64,000 nucleotides of DNA from Prevotella sp. (lineage in GTDB: Bacteria; Bacteroidota; Bacteroidia; Bacteroidales; Bacteroidaceae), in NCBI GenBank assembly GCA_022775105.1, contig JALFIX010000070.1:1-64000 (forward strand). Reading direction: 5' to 3'. The notes beneath the pieces were generated by a model that saw only the letters and a program-made list of their open reading frames with translations, was not told where the DNA came from and ran no database searches. Positions 10,471-21,300 of this stretch are shown in pieces; within the stretch, counting starts at the first letter, position 1, and every line of letters begins with the position of its first letter. A program made the position numbers and the translations under genes.

Positions 10471-10560
10471 TTCAGCCGCAAAAGTACACAAAAGTATTTA
10501 AAAAACGCACCAATATGGGAAAAAAAATGCAAAATAGTTGGATATTTCAAAAAGTTTATA

Positions 10561-10568
10561 TAGATTTG
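10561..10568 (+). promoter_or_regulatory. Bacteroidota -7 promoter element TAGATTTG
   Basis: TAnnTTTG match 31 nt upstream of the DUF4254 start. Confidence 0.5.
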
Positions 10569-10598
10569 CACTAAAAATAATAAAACATAGAAGAAAAT

Positions 10599-11204
10599 AT
10601 GTCATTTACAGAACACTGCAACGTAATTTTCGGACAGGCGATAAGAGACTATCACCTCACCGACAATGTCGATACGCCAATGAACAATCCGTATGACAGA
10701 GGCACCATCGACTATAACCTCTATATGAAGTGCTGGATAGACACAGTCCAGTGGCATTTCGAGGATATCATAAGGGACCCCCACATTGATCCAACCGAGG
10801 CTCTGCAACTGAAACGACGCATCGACCGCAGCAATCAGGACAGGACCGACCTTGTGGAGGAGATTGACACGTATTTCAGAAAGCAATACAGTGAGGTGAA
10901 ACCTCTGCCGGATGCAAGACTCAACACTGAGAGTCCCGCATGGGCAGTTGACAGGCTGTCGATACTCGCCCTGAAGATATACCACATGAAAGAACAGGTG
11001 GAGAGAGAGGATGCCGAAAAGGAGCATCGCGACAAGTGCGCAGCAAAATTAGAGGTGCTTCTCGAACAGCAGAAAGACCTCGGCCTCGCCATCGACCAAC
11101 TATTAGAGGACATTGAAGCGGGAACAAAGTACATGAAGGTGTATCGCCAGATGAAGATGTACAATGACCCGTCAACAAATCCTGTGCTTTATAAAAAGCA
11201 ATAA
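10599..11204 (+). CDS. DUF4254 domain-containing protein
   Basis: 201 aa, immediately precedes GT9 as is typical in Bacteroidota. Confidence 0.8.
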   Translation: MSFTEHCNVIFGQAIRDYHLTDNVDTPMNNPYDRGTIDYNLYMKCWIDTVQWHFEDIIRDPHIDPTEALQLKRRIDRSNQDRTDLVEEIDTYFRKQYSEVKPLPDARLNTESPAWAVDRLSILALKIYHMKEQVEREDAEKEHRDKCAAKLEVLLEQQKDLGLAIDQLLEDIEAGTKYMKVYRQMKMYNDPSTNPVLYKKQ

Positions 11205-12275
11205 ATGAAGAAAGAGCATATACTTATTATCAGATTCTCAGCCTTGGGAGACGTGGCTATGACCGTCCCCGTGGTGTATTCTCTCGCCAAGACTTATCCT
11301 GACCTCAGGATCACGGTGCTGAGCAGGGGTTTCGCACGCACATTCTTTGATGACCTTGCACCCAACGTCAACTTTATGGAAGCTGACATCAACGGCGAAT
11401 ATAAGGGTGTCAAGGGACTGAACGCGCTTTACCGACGGTTGACAGCCAAGAAATTCACTGCCATAGCTGATTTCCACGGTGTGTTGCGTTCGGGTTACCT
11501 GAGACTCAGGTTCAACTTCGACAGATACAAAGTGGCTCATATCAACAAGCACAGGAGTGAAAGGAAGTCATTGGTTTCAAAGTCAAGGAAGGTGTTGGCA
11601 CAAATACCGACATCTTTTGAGAACTATGCCGAGGTGTTGAAAAAGTTGGGATACCCCATTGATATCCAGTTTAAGTCCATCTTCCCCGATGAGGGTGGAA
11701 ACCTCAATCTGTTGCCGGCCGTCATCGGTCCGCATATCGACTGGGAGGAGTGGATAGGCATTGCGCCATTTGCTGCCCATAAGGGCAAGGTGTATCCTCC
11801 CGAAATGATGCAGGAGGTCGTGGAAAAACTAATTGCCGAATATCCCAAGTGCAGGATATTCCTCTTCGGACGCGGGAAACAGGAGGAACAGACATTCACA
11901 ATGTGGTGTGAACGCTATAGCCAATGCACATACGTTGGCAAGCATCTTGAAACGATGTATCAGGAACTGGTGCTGATGAGCCATCTCGACGTGATGGTGT
12001 CGATGGACAGTGCAAACATGCACATGGCATCCTTGGTTGATACACCCGTAGTGAGCGTATGGGGAGCCACCCATCCTTACGCAGGATTCATGGGATGGAA
12101 CCAAAGCATGGACAATGTCGTGCAATTGGATATGCCATGTCGCCCTTGCAGTATATTTGGCAACAAGCCTTGTCTGCGTGGGGATTTCGCCTGTATGAAT
12201 CAGATTAAGCCTGAAAGTATTATAGATAAGGTAAATATATTATTAACTATTAAAAAGAAAGGGACAATAAAATGA
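11205..12275 (+). CDS. Glycosyltransferase family 9 / heptosyltransferase-like
   Basis: [47 protein letters not shown]. Confidence 0.88.
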   Translation: MKKEHILIIRFSALGDVAMTVPVVYSLAKTYPDLRITVLSRGFARTFFDDLAPNVNFMEADINGEYKGVKGLNALYRRLTAKKFTAIADFHGVLRSGYLRLRFNFDRYKVAHINKHRSERKSLVSKSRKVLAQIPTSFENYAEVLKKLGYPIDIQFKSIFPDEGGNLNLLPAVIGPHIDWEEWIGIAPFAAHKGKVYPPEMMQEVVEKLIAEYPKCRIFLFGRGKQEEQTFTMWCERYSQCTYVGKHLETMYQELVLMSHLDVMVSMDSANMHMASLVDTPVVSVWGATHPYAGFMGWNQSMDNVVQLDMPCRPCSIFGNKPCLRGDFACMNQIKPESIIDKVNILLTIKKKGTIK

Positions 12276-12436
12276 AAAAGTACATTTGTGACACATGTGG
12301 TTGGGTTTACGACCCTGAAGTAGGCGATCCCGAAGGTGGCATCGCAGCAGGAACAGCATTCGAGGACATCCCCGAGGATTGGGTATGCCCACTTTGCGGT
12401 GTTGGCAAGGAAGATTTCTCGGTTGTTGAGGAGTAA
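12272..12436 (+). CDS. Rubredoxin (54 aa; absent from the ORF track)
   Basis: [54 protein letters not shown]; two CxxC pairs; ATGA overlap with the upstream stop. Confidence 0.96.
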   Translation: MKKYICDTCGWVYDPEVGDPEGGIAAGTAFEDIPEDWVCPLCGVGKEDFSVVEE

Positions 12437-12512
12437 TTTGGGGTAACCGCGGTTACTGATAAAAACGGGAAAAACGAAAAAACGCAAGTTAACACTTCTA
12501 CCTGTCCGCTGT

Positions 12513-12547
12513 AGGATCTTACTTTATATAAGACCATACAGCGGACA
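12513..12547. terminator. Strong hairpin between convergent genes
   Basis: TGTCCGCTGTA...TACAGCGGACA 11-bp arms with additional inner pairing. Confidence 0.6.
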
Positions 12548-12648
12548 TTTACAATCTGACGTTTTCATCCTTATATGCCAAAATTCTGTCTCTTCTAATA
12601 TCTTAAAATATCACCTCTGGACCTCCGTGCCTCTGTATTTATTAATTA

Positions 12649-14007
12649 TTATATCACTCCCAATTGGTTGAGGAAGACTATTACTATTAATATCGGACAT
12701 ACGAAGCGCACCATGAAGAGATATATGGGGAAAAATCTGCGATAGACAGTGCCGCAATTGGTGAATTCCATATTCACAACGGCTACTCTCGAACCCCATC
12801 CTATATACAAACTCGTCAACAAGGCTCCTATCGGCATCATATATTGTGCTGTGATGCAATCAAAGAAATCCATCATCGACATTCCGAGCAGTTGCAGGTC
12901 GTATGCACCACAGGACAACGAACTGAACACGCCTATCACCACAGCTGCCACAGTCACTATCCATGCAGCTGTCTTTCGCGGTTTCTTCAGTTCCTCGTGG
13001 AAGTAAGCCGTACCAATTTCGTGCATCGAGATGGTGGAGGTAAGTGCTGCCACTGCCAATAGTGCATAGAACAGGATGGATATCACATAACCTACTATAG
13101 GCATACTGGAAAAAGCCTGTTGGAACACATTCGGCAAGGTGATGAACACAAGCGAGGGACCACTGTCGGGACTCGCCCCAACGGAGAATGCCGCAGGGAA
13201 TATCATGAGTCCTGCCAATATCGCGATGAGAGTGTCAATCACCGATATCTGGAATGCAGATTTCAGGAGATTGGTATCACGACCGAAATATGAAGCGTAG
13301 GTGCAGAGGCAAGCCGTTCCAAGGCTAAGCGAGAAGAACGACTGACCGAGGGCAGCAAGCATCACACTGCCGTCGAGTTTTGAGAAGTCGGGCTTAAACA
13401 GGAACTCCACTCCAGCCATAGCCCCGGGCAACATACAGGAGGACACGACAAGTATGAGAAGAAGGATGAACAGAGTGGGCATAAGCAGTTTGGATATACG
13501 CTCAATACCCTTCTTCACCCCACGGATAATCACCAAATGGGTTATCAATATAAATCCCACCGACCATAATATAGGACTGACCACACCTGAGGAGAACTCA
13601 AGGAAATAGTTTCTCACATAATCAGCATCGCCAATTATCTCGCCCGCTATCGAGGCATACAGATATTGCAGACACCATCCCGCAACAACTGAATAAAAAC
13701 CTAAGATAATGGTGGAGCACAATATTCCAAGTAATCCCACCGCCTTCCATGGTTTTCCCCGCGACATCTTGTCGTAGGCTCTGGCTGCATTGGATGCGGA
13801 ATGACGGCCAATGATAAACTCATTCACCATCCCCGGGAGACCCAAAAGGAAGATGAACACTATATACACCAAGATGAAAGCAGCGCCACCGTTCTCACCT
13901 GCCATATAGGGGAAACGCCACACGTTGCCCAATCCCACGGCACTTCCCGCCGTAGCGAGGATGATGCCAATCTTGCTGCCGAAGCCGCCTCTCGTTTCTT
14001 TCGTCAT
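12649..14007 (-). CDS. Sodium-dependent transporter, NSS (SNF) family
   Basis: GFGSKIGIILATAGSAVGLGNVWRFPYMAGENGGAAF. Confidence 0.92.
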   Translation of the reverse strand: MTKETRGGFGSKIGIILATAGSAVGLGNVWRFPYMAGENGGAAFILVYIVFIFLLGLPGMVNEFIIGRHSASNAARAYDKMSRGKPWKAVGLLGILCSTIILGFYSVVAGWCLQYLYASIAGEIIGDADYVRNYFLEFSSGVVSPILWSVGFILITHLVIIRGVKKGIERISKLLMPTLFILLLILVVSSCMLPGAMAGVEFLFKPDFSKLDGSVMLAALGQSFFSLSLGTACLCTYASYFGRDTNLLKSAFQISVIDTLIAILAGLMIFPAAFSVGASPDSGPSLVFITLPNVFQQAFSSMPIVGYVISILFYALLAVAALTSTISMHEIGTAYFHEELKKPRKTAAWIVTVAAVVIGVFSSLSCGAYDLQLLGMSMMDFFDCITAQYMMPIGALLTSLYIGWGSRVAVVNMEFTNCGTVYRRFFPIYLFMVRFVCPILIVIVFLNQLGVI

Positions 14008-14027
14008 ACCTTATTATATTATATTTT

Positions 14028-14168
14028 GGGGGAGTTAAGGGAGTTAAGGGGAGTTAAAGGGAGTTAAAAGACAATAGTCTTGTTGCTCAAAAATCACTGA
14101 TGGAGTTCCTATGGACAAAACATACGTCTTTAACTCCTTTCAACTCCTTTAACTCCTTTCAACTCCTT
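14028..14168 (-). repeat. GGAGTTAAA-array element, copy 1
   Basis: Inverted (GGAGTTAAR)n arms around the core GACAATAGTCT..TGGAGTTCCTATGG..AAACATACGTC. Confidence 0.85.
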
Positions 14169-14175
14169 AAAAAAA

Positions 14176-15537
14176 TCATATCAGTCCCAACTGGTGGAGG
14201 AATATTATCAATATGCACAACGGACACACGTATTTGATGCTGAAGAGATAGACGTGGAAGAACTTTCCACGCAACGTGCCCCAGTTGGTGAACTCCTCGC
14301 GCACTATCTTATGAGGCAGATACCAACCCACCATTAGACAGGTGAGGAATCCGCATACTGGCAAGAACACCTGACCCGTGATGAAATCAAAGATGTCAAA
14401 CAATGTCTTTCCAAGCATACTCAATGAGTCATAACCGCACAGTGACAACGAGCAGAATGCACCCACCACACTGCACGTCACTGTCACCAACAATGCCGCC
14501 CTACTTCTACCCACATGAAGTTCCTCATGGAAAAACGCAGTACTCACCTCATGCAGCGAAATCAATGAAGTCAATGCAGCAAGCGACAACAATGCATAGA
14601 ATGCCAAAGAGATAATATACCCCAAAACTGGCATTCCGCCAAAAGCCTGTTGGAATACATTGGGAAGGGTGATGAAAATGAGCGACGGACCACTGTCGGG
14701 ACTCACTCCTACGGAGAAAGCCGCAGGGAAAATCATCAATCCGGCAAGTATCGCCACGAAGGTGTCGATGAGTCCTATCTGCACTGCTGACCTCAGGAGA
14801 TTAGTCTGTCGGCTGAAATATGAGGCGTATGTGCAGAGGCATCCCATACCAATGCTCATCGAATAGAAAGCCTGACCAAGGGCACCAAGAAGTACATCGG
14901 GAGTAACCTTGGAGAAATCAGGCTTAAAGAGGAACTCGATTCCGGCGATAGCATTGGGCAGCATACACGACGACACCACCAACACCAACAACAGGATGAA
15001 CAATGTGGGCATAAGCATCTTGGATGCCTTCTCAATACCGTTGCGCACGCCATTCTGTATCACGAGATGGGTGATGCCGAGGATTATCACCGTCCATAAT
15101 ATCGGTTTCACGGGATTTGACGAGAAATCGGCGAAATACTGCTTGAAGAACTCAGGGTCGCCCTGAAGATGCCCCATCACCGAGGCATATACATATTGCA
15201 GGCACCATCCCGACACCACTGCATAATAGCTCGTGATGAGGAAACCCGTGATGACACTGAGATAACCGATGGCAGCCCACACCTTGCTTCCCGACATCTT
15301 TCGGTATGCGCGTGCAGTGTTGGATTGTGCATGTCTTCCGATGATAAACTCGCTGACCATACATGGGAGTCCAAGTATAATCACGCAAAGGATATAAAAA
15401 AATATAAAGGCAGCACCACCGTTTTCTCCAGTCATATATGGGAAACGCCATACGTTCCCCAAGCCCACTGCACTACCCGCAGTGGCGAGAATAACACCCA
15501 ATTTGCTGCCGAAATTTGCTCTTTCTTGCTGTGACAT
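14176..15537 (-). CDS. Sodium-dependent transporter, NSS family (paralogue of 12649-14007)
   Basis: NFGSKLGVILATAGSAVGLGNVWRFPYMTGENGGAAF; start at MSQQERANFG. Confidence 0.92.
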   Translation of the reverse strand: MSQQERANFGSKLGVILATAGSAVGLGNVWRFPYMTGENGGAAFIFFYILCVIILGLPCMVSEFIIGRHAQSNTARAYRKMSGSKVWAAIGYLSVITGFLITSYYAVVSGWCLQYVYASVMGHLQGDPEFFKQYFADFSSNPVKPILWTVIILGITHLVIQNGVRNGIEKASKMLMPTLFILLLVLVVSSCMLPNAIAGIEFLFKPDFSKVTPDVLLGALGQAFYSMSIGMGCLCTYASYFSRQTNLLRSAVQIGLIDTFVAILAGLMIFPAAFSVGVSPDSGPSLIFITLPNVFQQAFGGMPVLGYIISLAFYALLSLAALTSLISLHEVSTAFFHEELHVGRSRAALLVTVTCSVVGAFCSLSLCGYDSLSMLGKTLFDIFDFITGQVFLPVCGFLTCLMVGWYLPHKIVREEFTNWGTLRGKFFHVYLFSIKYVCPLCILIIFLHQLGLI

Positions 15538-15562
15538 TTTAATTTTCTCTCTAATTTGCTTG

Positions 15563-15590
15563 CAAAAGTATAAATAATTTCTTAATTTTG
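15563..15590. promoter_or_regulatory. Divergent Bacteroidota promoters (CAAAAGTA on -, TAATTTTG on +)
   Basis: TAnnTTTG on both strands between divergent genes. Confidence 0.55.
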
Positions 15591-15660
15591 CACGCAAATT
15601 GCAAAATAAGATGCAAAAAACGTTTTAAAAACACGTATTTGATTAATTAAATGCTCAAAA

Positions 15661-16059
15661 ATGAAAGAAATTACAGTTAAAATTGGAAATATTGTAAGGA
15701 AATACCCCGTATCGGTTTTCTTTTTCGTAGTAATATGGTATTTGTCGTTTTTCACACCGCCAAAGACTGAACTCGACGAGGTGGCGTTCATCGACAAATG
15801 GGTGCATGTGGCTATGTATGGTGGCACCTGCGGCACATTATGGATTGAATATCTCCTGCGCCACAAATGGCAATGCGACAGGCTGAAGCTCACCTTATGG
15901 GCATGGGTAATGCCCATTCTGATGAGCGGTTGCATCGAGCTGCTACAGGAATACTGCACCAACGGCCGACGCAGTGGCGACTGGATAGACCTTGCGGCAA
16001 ATGCCACTGGTGTCACTCTTGCCGCCCTCTTCGGCTTGGCTCTGAAGAAATTCCGCTGA
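15661..16059 (+). CDS. VanZ family protein
   Basis: DKWVHVAMYGGTCGTLWIEY, CIELLQEYCTNGRRSGDWIDLAANATGV. Confidence 0.85.
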   Translation: MKEITVKIGNIVRKYPVSVFFFVVIWYLSFFTPPKTELDEVAFIDKWVHVAMYGGTCGTLWIEYLLRHKWQCDRLKLTLWAWVMPILMSGCIELLQEYCTNGRRSGDWIDLAANATGVTLAALFGLALKKFR

Positions 16060-16081
16060 TGGTTTATTATGGGTGTTTAAA

Positions 16082-16555
16082 TCAACTCCAGGTGGTAAAC
16101 GGATTTGCCGTGAGATGGGAGTTGTAGTAGCGACGGTCTCCAGTTACTTCCCTGTCAATGAATGGAGGAATTTCAAAGGGTTCGTCCTCAGATGACAGTT
16201 CCACCTCGGCAATCACGAGACCAATATTCTCGCCATAAAACTCGTCAACCTCGAAGACGTGACCATCGGGCATATTCACGAGATATCGGGTTTTGTCGAT
16301 AACCCCCGGTTGACAAAGCTCAAAGAGTTGTTCAGCATCACTGAGCGAAATCTCCTTCTCAAACTCAAATCGCGCCATACCGTTGGGCGAGGGTCCCTTG
16401 ATAGTAAGGAACCCTCGTCCATCGCGAATCCTAATCCTCACGGTTCTGCCACTTTCGCGACAGATATACCCTTGACGGATTTGGCTCTTGGAGGCAGCCA
16501 TCTGACGATAGCCAGTGGAGTTAACCAAGAATTTTCTCTCTATCTCTATTGCCAT
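16082..16555 (-). CDS. CYTH domain protein (adenylate cyclase/thiamine triphosphatase-like)
   Basis: MAIEIERKFLVN; TVRIRIRDGRGFLTIKG; EFEKEI. Confidence 0.9.
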   Translation of the reverse strand: MAIEIERKFLVNSTGYRQMAASKSQIRQGYICRESGRTVRIRIRDGRGFLTIKGPSPNGMARFEFEKEISLSDAEQLFELCQPGVIDKTRYLVNMPDGHVFEVDEFYGENIGLVIAEVELSSEDEPFEIPPFIDREVTGDRRYYNSHLTANPFTTWS

Positions 16556-16698
16556 TACATCATGATATAGACAGAGTAGATAACGAAGCATATAGCCAAA
16601 AATACCAATACTCCGAATATCCAGTTAACCACTTTCTTGCCTTCTTTCTCCTGTCGCGCTTGATAAGCGAGGCGACGTGCGTTGTTTTTCTTGCTCAT
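16555..16698 (-). CDS. Small membrane protein, hypothetical
   Basis: 47 aa, single TM helix, abuts the CYTH gene. Confidence 0.5.
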   Translation of the reverse strand: MSKKNNARRLAYQARQEKEGKKVVNWIFGVLVFLAICFVIYSVYIMM

Positions 16699-16738
16699 AG
16701 TTTTATATATTTTTAGTTGTTCATTCTTCACTCTGCAT

Positions 16739-17860
16739 TTAATCCTCATCGTTTACGGGGAACTCCATGAGGTATGCCTTGATGAAACCGTCGATTTTGC
16801 CGTCCATTACGCCATCTACGTCGGTTGTCTGGAAATTTGTGCGGTGGTCCTTCACACGGCGGTCGTCAAAGACGTAACTGCGGATTTGGCTTCCCCACTC
16901 AATCTTCTTCTTTCCCGCCTCAATCTTTGCCTGGGCTTCGAGACGCTTTTTCATCGCACGGTCGTAGAGTTGTGATTTCAGCAGTCGCATGGCATTGTTG
17001 CGGTTTTCAAGCTGCTTGCGGCTCTCGGTGTTCTCGATGAGGATTTCCTCCTCCTCACCAGTGTCGGGATCGACATACTGATAGCGTAGGCGCACACCCG
17101 TCTCCACCTTATTCACGTTCTGTCCACCGGCACCACCGCTTCGGAACAAGTCCCAGCTCACCTTCGAGGGGTCAACATACACCTCAATGGTGTCGTCCAC
17201 AAGAGGCGACACGAACACGCTGGCGAAACTCGTCATGCGCTTGCCTTGGGCATTGAATGGCGACACTCTCACAAGACGGTGAACACCATTCTCACTCTTC
17301 AGATAGCCGTAGGCAAACTCACCGCCCTCTATTTCCATAGTGACGCTCTTGATGCCAGCCTCGTCGCCATCCTGAAGGTTACTGATGGTCACCTTATGTC
17401 CGTGAGCCTCAGCCCAACGCTGGTACATGCGCATGAGCATCGACGCCCAATCCTGACTCTCGGTGCCTCCGGCTCCCGAATTGATTTTCATCACGCAGTC
17501 CATCGGGTCTTCCTTCTGTCGAAGCATGTTCTTGAGTTCGAGGTCTTCGATGGCCTTCAGGGCCTTGGCATAGTTGTCATCCACCTCCTCCTCGGTGACC
17601 ATCTCCTCCTTATAGAAGTCGAAAGCCAGTTGCAGTTCTTCTGCACACGACTTCACCTCATTATATCCGTCAATCCATTTCTTGATAGACTTTACCTTCT
17701 TCATTTGCTCCTCGGCTCTCTTGGGGTCATCCCAGAAGTCAGGAGCCTGTGTGCGGAGGTCTTCCTCCTCGAATTCGATTTTCTTTCTGTCTATGTCCAG
17801 ATAACGATGGAGCGCGTCAGTGCGGTCCAGGATATCTTTCAGTTGTTCTGCAGTTATCAT
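16739..17860 (-). CDS. prfB: Peptide chain release factor 2
   Basis: GGQNVNKVETGVRL (GGQ) motif; continuous frame without a frameshift site. Confidence 0.95.
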   Translation of the reverse strand: MITAEQLKDILDRTDALHRYLDIDRKKIEFEEEDLRTQAPDFWDDPKRAEEQMKKVKSIKKWIDGYNEVKSCAEELQLAFDFYKEEMVTEEEVDDNYAKALKAIEDLELKNMLRQKEDPMDCVMKINSGAGGTESQDWASMLMRMYQRWAEAHGHKVTISNLQDGDEAGIKSVTMEIEGGEFAYGYLKSENGVHRLVRVSPFNAQGKRMTSFASVFVSPLVDDTIEVYVDPSKVSWDLFRSGGAGGQNVNKVETGVRLRYQYVDPDTGEEEEILIENTESRKQLENRNNAMRLLKSQLYDRAMKKRLEAQAKIEAGKKKIEWGSQIRSYVFDDRRVKDHRTNFQTTDVDGVMDGKIDGFIKAYLMEFPVNDED

Positions 17861-17880
17861 TGTTGTTTTTTTCTTTTCTT

Positions 17881-18044
17881 GGGGAGTTCTATCTTTTAGG
17901 GGAGTTCAAGGAGTTGAAAGGAGTTAAAGTCAATAGTCTCTTCGCTCAATTTTTCTCTATGGAGTTCCTATGGCAAAAACATTTGTCTTTAACTCCTTTA
18001 ACTCCTTTAACTCCTTTAACTCCTTTAACTCCCTAAACTCCTTT
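17881..18044 (-). repeat. GGAGTTAAA-array element, copy 2
   Basis: (TTTAACTCC) array plus core CAATAGTCTCTTCGCTCAA..ATGGAGTTCCTATGGCAAAAACATTTGTC. Confidence 0.85.
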
Positions 18045-19854
18045 AATTATCTTCATACATCTTGTCAATCTCCTCCCTGTAGTTCTCGTGGATTACCCTT
18101 CGCTTGAGTTTGAGGGTGTTTGTCAGCTCACCGTTTTCCATGCTGAAATGATGGGGGATGAGAGTGAAACGCTTTATCTGCTCATAATGAGCGAGTTGCT
18201 GCTGTAGGGTTTCTATGCGCTCACCTATCATATCATTCACCTTGGGGTTGGCACAGAGATCCTCACGGCTCTCAAACGGGATGTTATGTTTGCGGGCATA
18301 TTCCTCAAGAAGGCGGTATTCGGGAATTATCAGTGCCGACACAAACTTGCGCTGGTCGGCAATGATGGCAATCTGGTCGATATACTTGTCAACGAGCAAT
18401 AGCGACTCAATCATCTGTGGGGCGATATACTTTCCGTTGGATGTCTTGAAGAGGTCCTTTATGCGCTCAGTGAGATAAAGCTCTCCGTCCTTCACGTATC
18501 CGCAGTCACCGGTGCGGAAATATCCTTCGGGAGTGAATGTGGTCTCGTTGAGGTCGGGACGGTTGTAATATCCCTTGGTGATGGTCTTGCCCTTGAGCAG
18601 CACCTCACCCTCTTCGCTGATTTTCACATCCACCACATCGAGCGGTCTTCCCACCGAACCAATGGTGAACACCTCATCAAGCCGGTCGCACGACACTGTG
18701 GCAAGGCTCTCGGTCAATCCATATCCCACCACCATGTTCAGGCCGATGGAATGCACAAATTCCTCAACGTATGCCGACACCGTTGCACCAGCTGTTGGGA
18801 AGATATTGGGATTGGTCAGTCCCAACTCCTTGCGCACTATACTGAACAATGTCTTGTTGATGGCCTCATATTCCAGATGAAGCATCAACGGCGGACGCTT
18901 TCCGCGGCTTATATATTCGATGTTGTGCTTGCGTCCCACGGCAAGCGCGTTGTGGAAAATCTTTCGCTGGAGGGCACTCGCATTGTCAATCTTCTCCATC
19001 ACGCCCGTATAAACCTTCTCCCAGAATCTCGGTACAGCCGACATGCTTGTGGGATGAGTCTCGCGCATCGACTGCTGCACCTCCTGCGGATAGGTGTTCA
19101 CAATCATCCTTGCTCCCACCGACATTCCGAGCAACATCCAGCCCTTCTCGAAGATATGCGCAAAGGGCAGGAAGTTGAGCACACGGTCGTTCTCGCCCAC
19201 CGGCACTGCCCTTTGGTTGGCCTCCAGTGCGGCATAGTATTGCCCGTGACTGAGCATGACGCCCTTGCTGTCGCCTGTCGTACCACTTGTATATAATATG
19301 TTTGCAAGGTCGTCCATCGTTGCCTCAGCCTGAAGCTTGTCCACCTCAGTCTGTCGTGGGAGACCCTCACCTAATTTCAGGAAGTCGTCGAAATACAATG
19401 CATTTGGGTCGTGACTGCTGATGCGCACAGTCTTGTCGAAGATGATGATGCGCTCCAATGTCGGGCAAAGCGCGAATATCCTGTGCGCCTTGTCATACTG
19501 GTCCTGTTCGCCCACGAAGAGAAACCTCACCTGTGCATCATTCACCATAAACTGAATCTGCTGTTCGCTGCTTGTGGCATAGAACGGAATCGTCACAGCC
19601 CTTACACCCCATGCGCCGAAGTCGCAAAACAGATATTGCGCACTGTTGTTTGAGAAGATGCCGATGTTCTCCTGCACCTTCACCCCGAGATTGAGCAATG
19701 CGTTAGACACTTGCCTTACCGTTGCCGAGAGTTGGTTCCACGACAAAGACTTCCACTCAGAACCTCCAAATTCCTTGTAGATAATCTCCTCACGGTCGCC
19801 ATAATTCTTGGCTTGCTCATGCACCAAAACCGATAGATGACAATTCACTTTCAT
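18043..19854 (-). CDS. Long-chain fatty acid-CoA ligase (AMP-binding)
   Basis: ANILYTSGTTGDSKGVMLSH; GYGLTESLATVSC. Confidence 0.92.
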   Translation of the reverse strand: MKVNCHLSVLVHEQAKNYGDREEIIYKEFGGSEWKSLSWNQLSATVRQVSNALLNLGVKVQENIGIFSNNSAQYLFCDFGAWGVRAVTIPFYATSSEQQIQFMVNDAQVRFLFVGEQDQYDKAHRIFALCPTLERIIIFDKTVRISSHDPNALYFDDFLKLGEGLPRQTEVDKLQAEATMDDLANILYTSGTTGDSKGVMLSHGQYYAALEANQRAVPVGENDRVLNFLPFAHIFEKGWMLLGMSVGARMIVNTYPQEVQQSMRETHPTSMSAVPRFWEKVYTGVMEKIDNASALQRKIFHNALAVGRKHNIEYISRGKRPPLMLHLEYEAINKTLFSIVRKELGLTNPNIFPTAGATVSAYVEEFVHSIGLNMVVGYGLTESLATVSCDRLDEVFTIGSVGRPLDVVDVKISEEGEVLLKGKTITKGYYNRPDLNETTFTPEGYFRTGDCGYVKDGELYLTERIKDLFKTSNGKYIAPQMIESLLLVDKYIDQIAIIADQRKFVSALIIPEYRLLEEYARKHNIPFESREDLCANPKVNDMIGERIETLQQQLAHYEQIKRFTLIPHHFSMENGELTNTLKLKRRVIHENYREEIDKMYEDN

Positions 19855-20005
19855 CGCTGTATATTTAAAAATTTAATGCAAAAATACAAAATCTTATGCA
19901 AACTACAAAACAATTTGCAAGAATATTTTGTTTTAGGGCAAAATTTTCCATACTTTCTTTTGTATTTCGGGCATTTTTGTATAACTTTGTCCCAAAATTG
20001 TAACT

Positions 20006-21073
20006 ATGAACATGAATTACGACAATTATACCGACAAGGCCGTGGCACTGTTGAGCCGGCTGATATCCACATCGTCGGTGAGCCGTGACGAGAAATCGGC
20101 AGCCGACATTATGCAGGAATATATCAGCGGGATGGGATTCGAGGCTCATCGTGAGGCCAACAACGTGTGGGCTTTGTGCCATGATTTCGACGAAGGCAAG
20201 CCCACCGTCCTGCTCAATGCCCATATTGACACCGTGAAACCGGCTGCCACATGGACTCGCGACCCATTCAAGCCTGAGATTGACGACGGAAAGCTTTATG
20301 GCTTGGGAAGTAATGACTGTGGCGGGGGATTGGTGTCTCTGCTTCAGGTGTTTGGGATTCTCGACGGCCGCGAGAGCAACTACAATCTCGTGTATCTCGC
20401 CTCAGCCGAGGAGGAGGTGTCGGGAAAGAACGGTTTTGAGCGCGCACTTCCATTGTTGCCGATTATAGATGTGGCGATAGTGGGCGAGCCTACGGGTATG
20501 CAGCCTGCCATAGCCGAGAAGGGGTTGATGGTGGTGGATTGCTTTGCCCACGGCAAGACGGGTCATGCCGCTCGCGACGAGGGAGTGAACGCCTTGTATA
20601 TCGCCATGGATGATATTGCATGGATTCGCAAGCATAAGTTCAAAAAAGTCAGTGAATTGCTTGGTCCCACCAAGATGACTGTCACCATCATCAACTCTGG
20701 CACCCAGCACAATGTCATTCCCGACCAATGCGAGTTCACCATCGACATCCGCACCAACGAGTTCTATCGCAACGAGTTTGTACTGTCGCATCTGCAGAAG
20801 CATCTTAAGAGTGACTGTCGGGCTCGCTCCTTCCGCCTCAGTTCGTCTAGGATTGACCCCGGGCATCCTATCGTCAGGCGTTGTGTGTCGATGGGCATGA
20901 ATCCCTTCGGCTCCCCCACACTCTCCGACCAGGCCCTGATGCCGTTTCCCTCGCTGAAACTCGGTCCTGGGGAGTCATCACGCTCCCATTCTGCCGACGA
21001 ATATATATGTATATCCGAAATCCGCAGTGCCATAGAGACTTATGTCTCGCTGCTTGAGGGATTGGAGATGTGA
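20006..21073 (+). CDS. M20 family metallopeptidase (ArgE/DapE-like)
   Basis: LLNAHIDTVKP, GLGSNDCGGGLVSLL, SAEEEVSGKNG. Confidence 0.87.
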   Translation: MNMNYDNYTDKAVALLSRLISTSSVSRDEKSAADIMQEYISGMGFEAHREANNVWALCHDFDEGKPTVLLNAHIDTVKPAATWTRDPFKPEIDDGKLYGLGSNDCGGGLVSLLQVFGILDGRESNYNLVYLASAEEEVSGKNGFERALPLLPIIDVAIVGEPTGMQPAIAEKGLMVVDCFAHGKTGHAARDEGVNALYIAMDDIAWIRKHKFKKVSELLGPTKMTVTIINSGTQHNVIPDQCEFTIDIRTNEFYRNEFVLSHLQKHLKSDCRARSFRLSSSRIDPGHPIVRRCVSMGMNPFGSPTLSDQALMPFPSLKLGPGESSRSHSADEYICISEIRSAIETYVSLLEGLEM

Positions 21074-21105
21074 ATTGGAGGAGTTTATTCAGTGAATGCT
21101 TGAAA

Positions 21106-21290
21106 TAAAACACAAAGACACAAAGGAAGGAGGATATTTTTTAGATACAAAGACAACAAGCGACTTAAAAGTCGCCACAAAGCCTTCGGATGAAAAACTT
21201 TGTGGACTTTGTAAGCAGTTTTGCTGCTCTCTGTATCTTCCGTCAGCGAAAAATGAACTTTGTTTCTTTGTGTCTTTGTGTTCAAAATAA
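21106..21290. repeat. CACAAAGA-type inverted repeat with internal hairpins
   Basis: AAACACAAAGACACAAAGG ... CTTTGTTTCTTTGTGTCTTTGTGTT; internal GCGACTTAAAAGTCGC. Confidence 0.75.
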
Positions 21291-21300
21291 AAAACGATAT

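Noticed and set aside
12443-12456. GTAACCGCGGTTAC perfect palindrome as a regulator operator
   Set aside because: Lies just after the rubredoxin stop between convergent genes; more likely part of the termination region, and no regulator gene is nearby.
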